DNA from: Burkholderia sp. OK233
Lineage (GTDB): Bacteria; Pseudomonadota; Gammaproteobacteria; Burkholderiales; Burkholderiaceae
Reading direction: 5' to 3'
NCBI RefSeq assembly: GCF_900230185.1
Contig: NZ_OCSR01000001.1
Location: 2,542,001 to 2,606,000, forward strand
Length of the DNA: 64,000 nucleotides
Positions 44,674-54,981 of the stretch are shown in pieces; within the stretch, counting starts at the first letter, position 1; each line of letters opens with the position of its first letter. The notes under the pieces were generated by a model, which was not told where the DNA came from, did not search any database, and saw only the letters and a list, made by a program, of their open reading frames with translations. The translations under genes were made by a program, and so were the position numbers.

Positions 44674-44693
44674 CATGTGACCCAGGTCACATG
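44674..44693. promoter_or_regulatory. Perfect palindrome of CRP/FNR-site form
   Basis: CATGTGACC-CA-GGTCACATG is a perfect 20-base palindrome containing TGTGA-N6-TCACA, the CRP consensus. It is centred 72 bases before the hydroxyacid dehydrogenase start and about 305 bases before pckG. GntR-type operators can look similar. Confidence 0.6.
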
Positions 44694-44988
44694 CCGGTCT
44701 GGCTGAATGCCTTACCGTAGAAGCTGCCGCGTAGACGGCAGCGCCACGGCAAGGCCGATTGACATCGTTTTTAACAGTTTGTTGCAGGTTGAGGCAAGTC
44801 GCTTTACAGACGGTTGCAGAAGGCCGTCGGCGGGAACCTCCGTGCAACAGGCTGTATGGCCCATGATGACCTGCACAAATTACGCGTCGGCTTGCAGGAA
44901 TGTCGTCGCGATGAATTGAACGCCTCTCGCATGCAGCGTCGCTGGGCTTGTACCGTTTTTCTATTGCTTTCAAAACGGAGACAGGTCG
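44694..44988. other. Gene-free leader region of pckG
   Basis: Together with 44613-44673 this forms a 376-base gap. A GCTGCC/GGCAGC hairpin at 44723-44742 lacks a T-run. An ACGGAGACAGG ribosome site precedes the pckG ATG. No gene seen. Confidence 0.45.
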
Positions 44989-46857
44989 ATGAATCATCCC
45001 TCATTCGAAGGACAGCCCACTATCGAGGCGTCCGCAGGGGCGCCCGAGTGGGTCAAGCACCGAAAACTGATCGAGTGGGTCCAGCGCGTGGCCGCCGTGA
45101 CCCAACCCGATCGAATCGTCTGGTGCGACGGCTCACAGGAAGAGTACGACCGCCTGTGTGCCCAGATGGTCGAAGCCGGCACCCTCAAGAAGCTCAATCC
45201 CGCCAAACGTCCCAATTCCTATCTCGCATGGTCCGATCCATCGGACGTGGCGCGTGTCGAAGACCGCACCTATATCTGCTCGCAGCGTCGTGAAGATGCC
45301 GGGCCAACCAACAACTGGATCGAACCGGCTGAGATGCGCTCGACGCTCAACGGCCTCTTCGACGGCGCCATGCGCGGCCGCACCATGTATGTGGTGCCGT
45401 TCTCGATGGGGCCGCTCGGTTCGCCGATCGCGCACATCGGTGTCGAGTTGAGCGACAGCCCGTACGTGGTGACCAACATGCGCATCATGACGCGCATGGG
45501 TCGCAAGGTGTACGAGGTGCTGGGCGAAGACGGCGAGTTCGTGCCGTGCGTGCACTCGGTCGGCGCACCGCTCGCGGCAGGCGCGAAAGACGTGCCGTGG
45601 CCGTGCAACGAGACCAAATACATCGTCCATTTCCCCGAATCGCGCGAAATCTGGAGCTACGGCTCGGGCTACGGCGGCAACGCGCTACTCGGCAAGAAGT
45701 GCTTCGCGCTGCGCATCGCATCCACGATGGGCCGCGACGAAGGCTGGCTCGCCGAACACATGCTGATTCTCGGCGTTACGTCGCCGCAAGGACATAAGCA
45801 TCACGTCGCGGCGGCGTTTCCGTCGGCTTGCGGCAAGACCAACTTCGCGATGCTGATTCCGCCGGAAGGTCTGAATGGCTGGAAAATCTCCACGATCGGC
45901 GACGATATTGCATGGATCAAACCGGGTAAGGACGGCCGTCTGTACGCGATTAACCCGGAGGCGGGGTATTTCGGCGTCGCGCCGGGCACGAGCGAAAAGA
46001 CCAACTTCAACGCAATGGCCACGTTGAAGGAAAACGTCATCTTCACGAACGTCGCGCTGACTGACGACGGCGACGTCTGGTGGGAAGGCATGACCGACGA
46101 GCCGCCCGCGCACCTGGTCGACTGGCAGGGCAAGGACTGGACGCCGGCGAGCGCGAAGGAGAGCGGGCGCAAGGCTGCGCACCCGAACGCACGCTTCACG
46201 GCGCCGGCTTCGCAATGTCCGTCGATCGATGCCGACTGGGAGAACCCGGCGGGCGTTGCGATCGACGCGTTCATTTTCGGCGGCCGCCGTTCGACCACCG
46301 TGCCGCTTGTCACCGAAGCGCGCAACTGGGTCGAAGGCGTCTACATGGCGGCCACCATGGGCTCGGAAACGACCGCAGCGGCGGCGGGGCAGCAGGGCGT
46401 GGTGCGCCGCGACCCGTTCGCAATGCTGCCGTTCTGCGGCTACAACATGAGCGACTACTTCGGGCACTGGCTGAAAACCGGCGAGCGTCTCGAGAAACTG
46501 AACGCGAAGCTGCCGAAGATCTTCTGCGTCAACTGGTTCCGCAAGGGCACGGACGGCAAGTTCGTCTGGCCGGGCTTCGGCGAGAACATGCGCGTGTTGA
46601 GCTGGATGGTCGGACGTATCGAAGGCAACGCCCAAGGTGAAGAACACGCGTTCGGCGTGTCGCCGCACTATGAAGACATCAACTGGAGCGGTCTGGATTT
46701 CAGCCGCGAGCAATTCCAGCAGGTGATCTCGGTCGACGACGCAGCCTGGCGCGCTGAACTCGCGCTCCATGCCGAGCTGTTTGATACATTGCAGCAAGGT
46801 CTGCCGCCGGCTCTGACCGAGGCAAAACGCGCGCTTGAAGGGAAACTCGCTGCCTGA
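44989..46857 (+). CDS. pckG: Phosphoenolpyruvate carboxykinase (GTP)
   Basis: A 622-residue enzyme of the GTP class. Recognisable are [20 protein letters not shown], the kinase-1 loop [16 protein letters not shown] with the nucleotide-binding Lys, the metal-binding region IGDDIAWI and the lid [12 protein letters not shown]. It converts oxaloacetate and GTP to phosphoenolpyruvate, CO2 and GDP, the entry step of gluconeogenesis. Length and motifs are complete. It is a single-gene unit closed by a terminator 28 bases after the stop. Confidence 0.97.
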   Translation: MNHPSFEGQPTIEASAGAPEWVKHRKLIEWVQRVAAVTQPDRIVWCDGSQEEYDRLCAQMVEAGTLKKLNPAKRPNSYLAWSDPSDVARVEDRTYICSQRREDAGPTNNWIEPAEMRSTLNGLFDGAMRGRTMYVVPFSMGPLGSPIAHIGVELSDSPYVVTNMRIMTRMGRKVYEVLGEDGEFVPCVHSVGAPLAAGAKDVPWPCNETKYIVHFPESREIWSYGSGYGGNALLGKKCFALRIASTMGRDEGWLAEHMLILGVTSPQGHKHHVAAAFPSACGKTNFAMLIPPEGLNGWKISTIGDDIAWIKPGKDGRLYAINPEAGYFGVAPGTSEKTNFNAMATLKENVIFTNVALTDDGDVWWEGMTDEPPAHLVDWQGKDWTPASAKESGRKAAHPNARFTAPASQCPSIDADWENPAGVAIDAFIFGGRRSTTVPLVTEARNWVEGVYMAATMGSETTAAAAGQQGVVRRDPFAMLPFCGYNMSDYFGHWLKTGERLEKLNAKLPKIFCVNWFRKGTDGKFVWPGFGENMRVLSWMVGRIEGNAQGEEHAFGVSPHYEDINWSGLDFSREQFQQVISVDDAAWRAELALHAELFDTLQQGLPPALTEAKRALEGKLAA

Positions 46858-46885
46858 TTAGGTGAGTATTCACTTCGCACAGAAG

Positions 46886-46904
46886 CCGCCTTCGGGCGGT
46901 TTTT
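46886..46904 (+). terminator. Terminator of pckG
   Basis: CCGCC-TTCG-GGCGG stem with a stable tetraloop, followed by five T, 28 bases after the pckG stop. Confidence 0.88.
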
Positions 46905-47199
46905 CTTTGTCGGTCCGACCCCGCATTGCGATTTTTTCTGATTTCACAATGCCGGGATGACCGTTGCATCTGTTCGAACAAAAAAGGCAGTGCAAGCTGC
47001 GGTGCAGCAGATTGTTGCTCTTGCGGGAACAATCGAGGTTCGGGCCCCACACTGGGGAACACAGTCGCACAAATATCGACAATATTTCGTCTTTCGCGGG
47101 CAACTTCTGCACGATTTCGCGAGTCGTAGGAGAATTCCAAGTTCGCTTCACTGGTTTTCACTAATTGTCAGGAAGCAGTAACACGGCAGGAGTTGTCTT
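46905..47199. other. Gene-free region upstream of the LysR-type gene
   Basis: No gene is supported. The region is less GC-rich than its neighbours and ends with GGCAGGAG before the regulator's ATG. No promoter could be assigned with confidence. Confidence 0.4.
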
Positions 47200-48300
47200 A
47201 TGGATCATTTGCAGTCGATGCGAGTTTTCGTCAAAGTGGCGGATCTCGGCAGTTTTGCCCGCGCTGCGAGCGCGATGGATATTTCCAACGCAGTTGCCAC
47301 CCGTCACGTTGCCGATCTCGAAGGCCGTCTTGGTACGCGGCTGCTCAATCGCACAACCCGCAGCTTGTCTCTGACCGAATCCGGTCAGGTTTATCTCGAG
47401 CGTGCGCGCCAGATTCTCGACGAACTGGAAGACGTCGAGCAGATGGTGGTCGCGCGCAATCACGAACCCGTCGGCACGTTGCGAATAGTCGCACCGGTCG
47501 TGTTCGGGTTGCATAACCTGGCTCCCGTGCTGCAGACGTACGCCGAGCGCTATCCGAAAGTCATTCCCGATGTCACGCTGGTCGACCGTCAGGTTGATCT
47601 GGTCGAAGAAGGTTTCGACGTGGGCGTCGTGGTCACACGGCAGATGCGCAGCGCGAGCATTGTCACGCGGCGTTTAACCACCGGTTGCATGACGGTGTGC
47701 GCGACGCCTGCGTATCTGGAAAAGCACGGCACGCCCACGCGTCCCGAGCATCTGCTCGAGCACCCGTGCCTGAGCTTGCCGTCCGAGTATTGGGGCGACG
47801 AGCGGGTGTTCACGGGTTCGGAAGGCGAAGTGCGAGTGCGGCCGGTCAACGTCATCGTGGCGAACAACACGGAAATGCTGCGGCAGTTCGCGTTGCTCGG
47901 CATGGGCATCGCGATTCTGCCGAGCTACCTGATTGGCCGCGACATGACGCGCGGAAGGCTTGTGCGTTTGCTCGGCGATTTCCGTTTGCCGCAGGTCGAG
48001 ATCAACATTGCGTATCCGAGCCGCCGTCACTTGCCGGCGAAGGTGCGTACGTTCATCGATCATCTGGTCGAGCATTTCAGCCAGACGCCGAACAGTCTGC
48101 TCGGTGAGCAGTGGATCAAGGATGGACTTGGCAGGCCCGCCACGTCCGCGGCGCTCGATTCTGCGGACCCCATGCCGCCGGAAGCGTTTGATGGCGCTGA
48201 ACCGTTGTCACGGCTGCTGGATAGCGAGTTATCGCCGCTACCGAAGACTTTGGCAAAGACAACGAATCGTCCGCGGCCCACTGCTCTGTCGCCGCTGTAA
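47200..48300 (+). CDS. LysR-family transcriptional regulator
   Basis: A 366-residue protein. The N-terminus is a LysR winged HTH (MRVFVKVADLGSFARAASAM, AVATRHVADLEGRLGTRLLN) and the rest an effector domain (GTLRIVAPVVFGLHNLAPVL, VNVIVANNTEMLRQFALLGM). A Ser/Pro-rich tail of ~60 residues extends beyond the usual ~300, an oddity of this member. GGCAGGAG precedes the start. Nearby genes are not obvious targets. Confidence 0.9.
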   Translation: MDHLQSMRVFVKVADLGSFARAASAMDISNAVATRHVADLEGRLGTRLLNRTTRSLSLTESGQVYLERARQILDELEDVEQMVVARNHEPVGTLRIVAPVVFGLHNLAPVLQTYAERYPKVIPDVTLVDRQVDLVEEGFDVGVVVTRQMRSASIVTRRLTTGCMTVCATPAYLEKHGTPTRPEHLLEHPCLSLPSEYWGDERVFTGSEGEVRVRPVNVIVANNTEMLRQFALLGMGIAILPSYLIGRDMTRGRLVRLLGDFRLPQVEINIAYPSRRHLPAKVRTFIDHLVEHFSQTPNSLLGEQWIKDGLGRPATSAALDSADPMPPEAFDGAEPLSRLLDSELSPLPKTLAKTTNRPRPTALSPL

Positions 48301-48360
48301 CTAGTCGGGCGATGGTGCCGGCAGCGCTTGAGGCAAGCGCAGTCGGGCCAACAAATAAAA

Positions 48361-48393
48361 AGGCGCAGTCACGTAAGTGACTGCGCCTTTTTT
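48361..48393. terminator. Bidirectional terminator between lysR and topB
   Basis: A 12-bp stem AGGCGCAGTCAC/GTGACTGCGCCT with GTAA loop, flanked by A-rich and T-rich sides, between two convergent genes. Confidence 0.9.
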
Positions 48394-48450
48394 AGGCAAG
48401 TTCGAAGCTGGCAGGAAGCTGAATTTCCTCCGGCCACCCGCCGGCCCAAA

Positions 48451-51126
48451 TTACGAGCCAGTCTTGCGCGCTACCGTTTTCTTGGCCGGCGCCTTCTTGG
48501 CAGCAGCGGACTTCGCAGACGCAGTCTTTGTGGCCGGCGCTTTCTTCGCTGCGGCCTTCTTCGCGGGCACCGCTTTTACTGCGACCGCTGCGTCGTCGTC
48601 ATCCGACTCCGGCGCCGCCTTGGCTGCCGCTTTAGCTGCCGCGGTTTTCGCTGCGGTCTTGGCCGACGGCTCTTTCTTCTCGAATTCGAAGCCGATCTTG
48701 CCGTCGTTCTGCTTGACGAGGAACGCCTTGAAGTTGCGGCCGGTGCGCGACGACTTGAAGTTCGTCAGCAGGTCGGTGCGTCCTTCCTCGAGCAACTTCG
48801 CCATCTGCTCGCGGGCGATTTCCTGCTGCAGAATCACCTTGCCCGAGCGGAAGTCGCAAGTCTTCGGATTCGCAACCGAGTTCTCGCAGACATAGCTCAT
48901 GCCGTGTTCGAACACGCGGCCCTTGCACTTCGGGCACGCGCCGACCGCCTGTTGATCGGAGAAATCAGGCGGCTCGCCGTCTTCGCCGCCCGAATCCTGA
49001 CCGAAATCGAACTCGAGCTTGTAGTTCTTGATCTCGTCATCTAACGAGAGCTTGAGGATCGCGGAGAACGGGCGGCCCATCTTGCTGCGGAAACCCGACA
49101 GCGGTCCGATCGTCTTGTTCTGCAGGAGCTCTTCAACTTCGGGGATTTCGAACTGACGGCTGCCCGGAATCTTCGAGATCGAGAACTCGCACTTCGAGCA
49201 CGCGAAGCGCCGATAGTTTTCCTTCACCTGACCGCCGCAATTCGGACAAGGCGTTTGCAACGTCGCGTAATCGCCCGGGATCGTGTCGGAATCGTACTCT
49301 TTCGCGCGCTTGACGATGGTCTGCGTCATGCGGGCGATTTCCTGCATGAACGCGTCGCGCGGCAGGTTGCCACGCTCCATCTGCGAGAGCTTGTATTCCC
49401 ACTCACCGGTCAATTCCGGCGCGGTCAGTTCCTTCACGCCGAGGCCGCGCAGCAGCGTCATCAGCTGGAATGCCTTGGCGGTCGGAATCAGATCGCGGCC
49501 TTCACGGATCAGATACTTTTCACCGAGCAAGCCTTCGATGATGGCGGCGCGCGTGGCCGGCGTGCCGAGCCCCTTGGCCGCCATCGCTTCGCGCAATTCG
49601 TCGTCTTCGACCAGTTTGCCCGCGCCTTCCATGGCCGACAGCAAGGTCGCTTCGTTGTAACGCGCGGGCGGTTTCGTCACCAGTTGCTGGGCGGCGATCT
49701 TGTCCGTCTTGACCTTCTCGTCCTTCTGCACCGGTACGAGGTTCGCGTCTTCACCGCTGATTTCGCGGCCGTAGACCTGCAACCAGCCCGGTTCGACCAG
49801 CACCTTGCCTTCAGTCTTGAAGTGATGACCGACCACTTCCGTGATCCGCGTCGTCACCTTGTACTCGGCGGCCGGGAAGAACACCGACAGGAAGCGTTTC
49901 ACGACGAGGTCGTAAAGCTTCTGTTCCGGCTCGGACAGATTCTTCGGCGCTTGTGCAGTCGGGATGATTGCGAAGTGGTCGCTGATCTTCGAGTTATCGA
50001 AGATGCGCTTGTTCGGCTTCACCCAGCCCTTGTCGAGCACCTGCTTGGCATACGGGAGATAGTTGTTGCTCTCCTTGAGCATGCCGAGCGTTTCCTTGAC
50101 CGTATCCATATAGTCTTCCGGCAACGCGCGCGCGTCGGTCCGGGGATAGGTCAGCACCTTGTGCTTTTCGTACAGCGCCTGAGCGAGGCCCAGCGTGTTC
50201 TTCGCCGAGAAGCCGAAGCGTCCGTTGGCTTCACGCTGCAAGCTGGTCAGGTCGAACAGCGCCGGCGACAGTTGCGTGGACGGCTTTGATTCTTCGGTTA
50301 CCTTGCCGATCTGGCCGCGGCAGGCGGCGACGATCGTTTCGGCCGCGGGCAGTGCCCACAGGCGCGAATCGCGTTTTTCCGGATCGAACTCGTCGCGCTT
50401 GAATTGCGGATCGAACCAGCGGCCTTCGTAGAAACCGGCCGCGCAGACGAACTCCGCCTTCACTTCCCAGTAATCGCGCGGCACGAAGCGGCGAATTTTT
50501 TCTTCGCGCTCGACGACGATCGACAGCGTGGGCGTCTGCACCCGCCCGACCGTGGTCAGGAAGAAGCCGCCGCCCTTGCTGTTGAACGCCGTCATGGCGC
50601 GCGTGCCGTTGATGCCGACCAGCCAGTCCGCTTCCGAGCGGCAGCGCGCTGCATCCGCGAGCGGCTGCATTTCTTCGTCGCTACGCAGACGCGCAAAGCC
50701 GTCGCGAATCGAGCCGGCTGTCATCGACTGAAGCCACAGGCGCTGTACCGGTTGCTTGGCTTTTGCATGCTGCGCGATCAGGCGGAAAATCAGCTCGCCC
50801 TCGCGCCCCGCGTCACATGCGTTGATCAGACGATCGACGTCTTTACGTTTGAGCAGCTTGGTCAGCACCTTCAGGCGCGACTCGCTCTTGGCGATTGGAT
50901 TCAGATCGAAATGCGGCGGAATGACGGGCAGGTTGGCGAAACTCCACTTGCCGCGTTTGACTTCATAGTCTTCGGGCGCGGCGATTTCCAGCAAGTGGCC
51001 GACTGCCGAGGAAAGGACGTAGTCGTCGCTTTCGTAGTATTCGTCATGCTTGGTAAAGCCGCCCAAAGCGCGCGCGATGTCGTTCGCGACGGAAGGCTTT
51101 TCGGCGATGATCAGTGCTTTGGACAT
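48451..51126 (-). CDS. topB: DNA topoisomerase III
   Basis: An 891-residue type IA topoisomerase. It begins with the Toprim domain (MSKALIIAEKPSVANDIARA, NACDAGREGELIF), followed by the catalytic region with GRVQTPTLSIVVEREE and LTYPRTDARALPEDY, containing the active Tyr. Two C-terminal zinc-ribbon-type units follow (CPNCGGQ...CSKCEF and CPKCKGR...C). The last ~75 residues are a Lys/Ala-rich low-complexity tail of the histone-H1-like type, unusual for enteric TopB but common in beta-proteobacteria. It removes negative supercoils and decatenates DNA. Long Toprim-to-tail length is complete. Confidence 0.95.
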   Translation of the reverse strand: MSKALIIAEKPSVANDIARALGGFTKHDEYYESDDYVLSSAVGHLLEIAAPEDYEVKRGKWSFANLPVIPPHFDLNPIAKSESRLKVLTKLLKRKDVDRLINACDAGREGELIFRLIAQHAKAKQPVQRLWLQSMTAGSIRDGFARLRSDEEMQPLADAARCRSEADWLVGINGTRAMTAFNSKGGGFFLTTVGRVQTPTLSIVVEREEKIRRFVPRDYWEVKAEFVCAAGFYEGRWFDPQFKRDEFDPEKRDSRLWALPAAETIVAACRGQIGKVTEESKPSTQLSPALFDLTSLQREANGRFGFSAKNTLGLAQALYEKHKVLTYPRTDARALPEDYMDTVKETLGMLKESNNYLPYAKQVLDKGWVKPNKRIFDNSKISDHFAIIPTAQAPKNLSEPEQKLYDLVVKRFLSVFFPAAEYKVTTRITEVVGHHFKTEGKVLVEPGWLQVYGREISGEDANLVPVQKDEKVKTDKIAAQQLVTKPPARYNEATLLSAMEGAGKLVEDDELREAMAAKGLGTPATRAAIIEGLLGEKYLIREGRDLIPTAKAFQLMTLLRGLGVKELTAPELTGEWEYKLSQMERGNLPRDAFMQEIARMTQTIVKRAKEYDSDTIPGDYATLQTPCPNCGGQVKENYRRFACSKCEFSISKIPGSRQFEIPEVEELLQNKTIGPLSGFRSKMGRPFSAILKLSLDDEIKNYKLEFDFGQDSGGEDGEPPDFSDQQAVGACPKCKGRVFEHGMSYVCENSVANPKTCDFRSGKVILQQEIAREQMAKLLEEGRTDLLTNFKSSRTGRNFKAFLVKQNDGKIGFEFEKKEPSAKTAAKTAAAKAAAKAAPESDDDDAAVAVKAVPAKKAAAKKAPATKTASAKSAAAKKAPAKKTVARKTGS

Positions 51127-51375
51127 GACTCGATGTGAGGTTGGTAGATCCGGGTTGATGGCCTTGAGTGCGCATTAATTAGCGCGACCCTCGTTTGCGA
51201 CCTTTGCGACCCAATAACGACCGCTTTATAGCACACGGCGCGAGCGCGGCGTGTCAAGTGCCATAAAAAGCGCGCCATGATAATTGCGCGCCCAGTAACT
51301 GGGCAAGCTGCGGAAAACGCGCTGTGTGTCGCTCGCAACGCCCGTGCCGCAAGGTTCAGCGGCTGGCGGCCACAT

Positions 51376-51753
51376 TCACGCGACGGCGAGCGCGGGCCGT
51401 AGTTTGGGTGCGCCGCTGACGCCGGGCACGGCCGTCAGATCGGACAACATCCTCTCCACAATCGCCGCCTGTGGCAAAACCGTGCCAAAAAAACGTGTCG
51501 TTACCGAGTCTTCGATCAGGATGGTCGGGAAATTCTCGACATCCAGATCGTCGAAGCGGTCGGCATGGGTTTCGATGTCGATCCATGCGAAACAGATCTC
51601 CGGATGCTTATCCGCCAGCCGGTCAAAGGCATCCCGATACTCACGGCAGGTTCCGCACCACTCCGCGCACAGGCAGGCCACGAACAGCGTGTCGGGTTCG
51701 TTGACGCGCTCGGCGATCCGGTCTTGGTCGGTGTCGAGATTCAGCGCGGGCAT
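51376..51753 (-). CDS. Thioredoxin-like protein
   Basis: A 125-residue thioredoxin fold. The active site reads CAEWCGTCREY, with WCGTC in place of the classical WCGPC, followed by the acidic strand ICFAWIDIETHAD and the cis-Pro region VENFPTILI. No signal peptide, so cytoplasmic. The ATG at 51753 follows AAGGAA; a longer frame is rejected. Likely a general disulfide reductase or a partner of a specific enzyme. Confidence 0.87.
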   Translation of the reverse strand: MPALNLDTDQDRIAERVNEPDTLFVACLCAEWCGTCREYRDAFDRLADKHPEICFAWIDIETHADRFDDLDVENFPTILIEDSVTTRFFGTVLPQAAIVERMLSDLTAVPGVSGAPKLRPALAVA

Positions 51754-51842
51754 GGTGGTTCCTTGCGTACTTTTGTCAGGTGCTTTGGCGCGAATGTAGC
51801 ATGGCCGATCCCGAATGGTGGTCAACCCTGGTCGATGCGGGG

Positions 51843-53102
51843 TCAGCCGTGGGTGGCTCGCGTGAAGCGGCCGCCGGGCAGCGCGGTCACCTGGCCGGCG
51901 AGTTCGAGCTGCAGCAGCGTGTTTTGCAATGCCGCGTCCCCCATCTCGGTACGGGTGGCAAGAATTTCAAGCGTGGCGGGGGCGTGGCCGAGTGCGTCGA
52001 GGAGTTGCAACGCCTCTGCGCTCATGGCCGGCGGGGCCGTGGATACTGCCGGCGCCGTCGACAATTGTGGCTGAGTCGCGGCTGAGGCTGGCGCGGCTAC
52101 CGAATTCGCTTGACCTGCCACCGACGCCAGCCCCGTTGAGGAATCCCGCGCGCCCGCGCAGTCCCAAAGAACCACCTGCTTGCTGGCGGCCTTCGTTGCC
52201 ACAGGCTTGGCGAAGCCCAGTTCCTCCAGCACCTCGTCAGGCGTTTCCACCAGCTTGGCGCCCTGCTTGATGATTCGATGACAACCGCGCGACAACGGCG
52301 CGTGGATCGAGCCGGGCAATGCGAAGATATCGCGCCCCATTTCATTGGCGAGCCGAGCCGTGATCAGCGAACCCGAGCGCATGGCGGCCTCGACGATCAC
52401 TACCCCGCTGACGAGGCCGGCGATCAAGCGGTTACGTTGCGGAAAATTGGCGGCGCGCGCCGGCGTGCCGAGCGGCCATTCCGAAAGGATCGCGCCTTGC
52501 GTTGCAATCTGCCGCGCCAGTGCATGATGCGCGGCCGGATACACGAGGTCCGCTCCGGTGCCGATCACGGCCACCGTACCGCCGGCGCCTTCCAGGCCGC
52601 CTCGATGCGCCGCACCGTCGATGCCCAGTGCCAGTCCAGACACGATCGTGACGCCGGCCTGCGAAAGCTCACGCGCGAAGCGCTCCGCGTCTTCAGCGCC
52701 TTGCGGTGTCGCGCTGCGGCTGCCCACCAGGGCGACCGCCCTCGTATGCAGCAGATCCAGCCGGCCCTTTATATATAGTAGTGGCGGCGGATCGGGCATG
52801 GTCAGTAGCGCGGGCGGATAGGCGGGATCGTCGAGTGTCACCACGTGGTTGCCGGGTAGCTCGCGCCATGCCATTACCGCGTCGAGTTGCGCATCGAAAT
52901 CTGGGCTGGACGGCGCCAGCACGGCGCGTGCCGCGGCCTCGCCAGCGATCTCGGCAAGTGCCTCGGGCGATTGATTGAAGATCGCTTCCGGCAGTCCGAA
53001 AGCGCCCAGCAGTAGACGCAGGGCAGCGGGTTTCAACCCCGGCGCGAGCGAAAGCCGCAGCCAGGCGGCGAGTTCAATATCGGTTGCGGGCAAGGTACGC
53101 AT
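51843..53102 (-). CDS. dprA: DNA-processing protein DprA
   Basis: A 419-residue protein with the DprA Rossmann-like core: ALVGSRSATPQG, GVTIVSGLALGIDGAAHRGG, GTGADLVYPAAHHALARQI, PLGTPARAANFPQRNRLIAG, VVIVEAAMRSGSLITARLA and GSIHAPLSRGCHRIIKQGA. A C-terminal winged helix (LLDALGHAPATLEILATRTE) is joined by an Ala-rich linker. DprA loads RecA on incoming single-stranded DNA in natural transformation. It is divergent from def, as usual in beta-proteobacteria. Confidence 0.95.
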   Translation of the reverse strand: MRTLPATDIELAAWLRLSLAPGLKPAALRLLLGAFGLPEAIFNQSPEALAEIAGEAAARAVLAPSSPDFDAQLDAVMAWRELPGNHVVTLDDPAYPPALLTMPDPPPLLYIKGRLDLLHTRAVALVGSRSATPQGAEDAERFARELSQAGVTIVSGLALGIDGAAHRGGLEGAGGTVAVIGTGADLVYPAAHHALARQIATQGAILSEWPLGTPARAANFPQRNRLIAGLVSGVVIVEAAMRSGSLITARLANEMGRDIFALPGSIHAPLSRGCHRIIKQGAKLVETPDEVLEELGFAKPVATKAASKQVVLWDCAGARDSSTGLASVAGQANSVAAPASAATQPQLSTAPAVSTAPPAMSAEALQLLDALGHAPATLEILATRTEMGDAALQNTLLQLELAGQVTALPGGRFTRATHG

Positions 53103-53346
53103 TGAGAGTCGATCCTCTTACAGGGCCAGCGGGCAGGCGGGCGCCATGCTAAAATTTTCATCATCCGAAATAACTGCAGCGCCGCGCCCACCCGCGCGGG
53201 CTCGTCGTTTGGCGCACGTGGCGCGTTGAATCGAACCGGTTCGACAGCCTCTATCCTCTGCGTAACGCGATGCGCCCACAACCTGGCCGAATGGCCAACG
53301 CTAGCCTTCCAGCGGGCAGCGGCGCCGAAAAAACACACTCAAGATC

Positions 53347-53850
53347 ATGGCTTTACTGAACATTCTCAATTACCCGGACAAGCGGCTGCACAAGGTTGCG
53401 AAGCCGGTCGAAGTGGTCAACGACCGTATTCGCCGGCTCGTCGCCGACATGGCCGAAACGATGTACGCCGCGCCTGGCGTCGGCCTCGCGGCGACCCAGG
53501 TGGACGTGCATGAGCGCGTGATCGTGATCGACGTGTCGGAAACGCACGACGAACTGCTCGCGCTTATCAACCCGGAAATCCTCTGGTCGAGCGACGAGAA
53601 GGAAGTGTCGGAAGAGGGCTGCCTCTCGGTGCCGGGCATTTACGACAATGTCGAGCGCGCCGAGAAAGTGCGCGTGCGGGCGCTCAACGAGAAGGGCGAA
53701 ACCTTTGAGCTGGATTGCGAAGGGTTGCTGGCCGTGTGCGTCCAGCACGAAATGGATCACCTGATGGGCCGTGTGTTCGTCGAGTACCTCTCGTCGCTCA
53801 AGCAGACGCGCATCAAGAGCAAGATGAAGAAGCTCGCCCACGCGATGTAA
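53347..53850 (+). CDS. def: Peptide deformylase
   Basis: A 167-residue enzyme with all three deformylase motifs: [17 protein letters not shown] (metal-binding Cys) and the HEMDH helix with both metal His and the catalytic Glu. It removes the formyl group from new proteins. fmt follows 31 bases later, giving the classic def-fmt pair whose products undo and make the formyl group. Confidence 0.97.
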   Translation: MALLNILNYPDKRLHKVAKPVEVVNDRIRRLVADMAETMYAAPGVGLAATQVDVHERVIVIDVSETHDELLALINPEILWSSDEKEVSEEGCLSVPGIYDNVERAEKVRVRALNEKGETFELDCEGLLAVCVQHEMDHLMGRVFVEYLSSLKQTRIKSKMKKLAHAM

Positions 53851-53881
53851 TGCGCGTCCACATCGTCTACCGCACCCCTTC

Positions 53882-54868
53882 ATGAGTCATTCGTTGCGCG
53901 TCATCTTTGCCGGTACGCCGGAGTTCGCCGCGGCCGCGCTGGCCGCGATCCACAGTGCCGGTTTTCCGGTGCCGCTCGTGCTGACCCAGCCGGACCGGCC
54001 CGCAGGACGCGGGATGAAATTGCAGGCGAGTCCGGTGAAGCGTTACGCGCAGGAGCATGGGCTCGCCGTGGCGCAGCCGCCTTCGCTGCGCCGCGCCGGC
54101 AAATATCCGGCCGAAGCCGCCGCCGCGATCGATCAACTGCGCGCCACGCCGCACGACGTGATGGTAGTGGCCGCTTATGGTCTGATCCTGCCGCAGGAAG
54201 TGCTCGATATTCCACCGCTGGGTTGCATCAACATTCACGCGTCGTTGTTGCCGCGTTGGCGCGGCGCGGCGCCGATCCACCGCGCAATCGAAGCGGGCGA
54301 CGCGGAAACCGGCATCACGCTGATGCAGATGGACGTCGGCCTCGACACCGGCGCGATGATTTCCGAAGCACGCACGCCGATTTCCGCCGACGACACGACG
54401 GCCACCTTGCACGACCGCCTCGCACAAGACGGCGCGAAGCTGATCGTCGAAGCGCTGATCGAACTCGAGCGCAGCGGCAAGCTGGCGGCAACGCCGCAGC
54501 CCGCGGAAGGCGTGACTTACGCGGAAAAGATCGGCAAGCACGAGGCCGCACTCGACTGGCGTAAGCCGGCCGCGGTCCTCGCGCGTCAGGTGCGCGCGTT
54601 CGACCCGTTCCCCGGCGGCGTGGGGACGCTGGAAGACGGCACGTCGATCAAAATCTGGGCAGCGGTCCCGGCCGAGGCGCAAGGCAACAAAGCGCCCGGC
54701 ACGATCGCCGATGTCTCTTCGGAAGGCGTCGTGGTTGCCTGTGGCGAAGGCGCCTTGCGTCTCACGCAATTGCAAAAACCCGGCGGCAAGCGCTTGCCGG
54801 TGCGCGAATTCCTGGCCGGCGCCACGCTGGCCGCGGGTCAGCGTTTCCAGCTTCCCGAAGCAAAATAA
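53882..54868 (+). CDS. fmt: Methionyl-tRNA formyltransferase
   Basis: A 328-residue enzyme. The N-terminal transferase domain has [17 protein letters not shown], the folate-binding [18 protein letters not shown] with catalytic Asn-His nearby, and [16 protein letters not shown]. The C-terminal OB domain ([20 protein letters not shown]) binds the tRNA. It formylates Met on initiator tRNA with 10-formyl-tetrahydrofolate. Directly downstream of def and co-transcribed. Confidence 0.97.
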   Translation: MSHSLRVIFAGTPEFAAAALAAIHSAGFPVPLVLTQPDRPAGRGMKLQASPVKRYAQEHGLAVAQPPSLRRAGKYPAEAAAAIDQLRATPHDVMVVAAYGLILPQEVLDIPPLGCINIHASLLPRWRGAAPIHRAIEAGDAETGITLMQMDVGLDTGAMISEARTPISADDTTATLHDRLAQDGAKLIVEALIELERSGKLAATPQPAEGVTYAEKIGKHEAALDWRKPAAVLARQVRAFDPFPGGVGTLEDGTSIKIWAAVPAEAQGNKAPGTIADVSSEGVVVACGEGALRLTQLQKPGGKRLPVREFLAGATLAAGQRFQLPEAK

Positions 54869-54981
54869 CCGCCTTGCGCATAGCTTGAGCACCGTCCGTT
54901 CAGCCGGTGTTCAAGAGCCCCGCTGCAAGTCTGCAGCGCGTTAGAATCCTCTATGCAACAGCCCGCGTTTAGAGGATCCCC

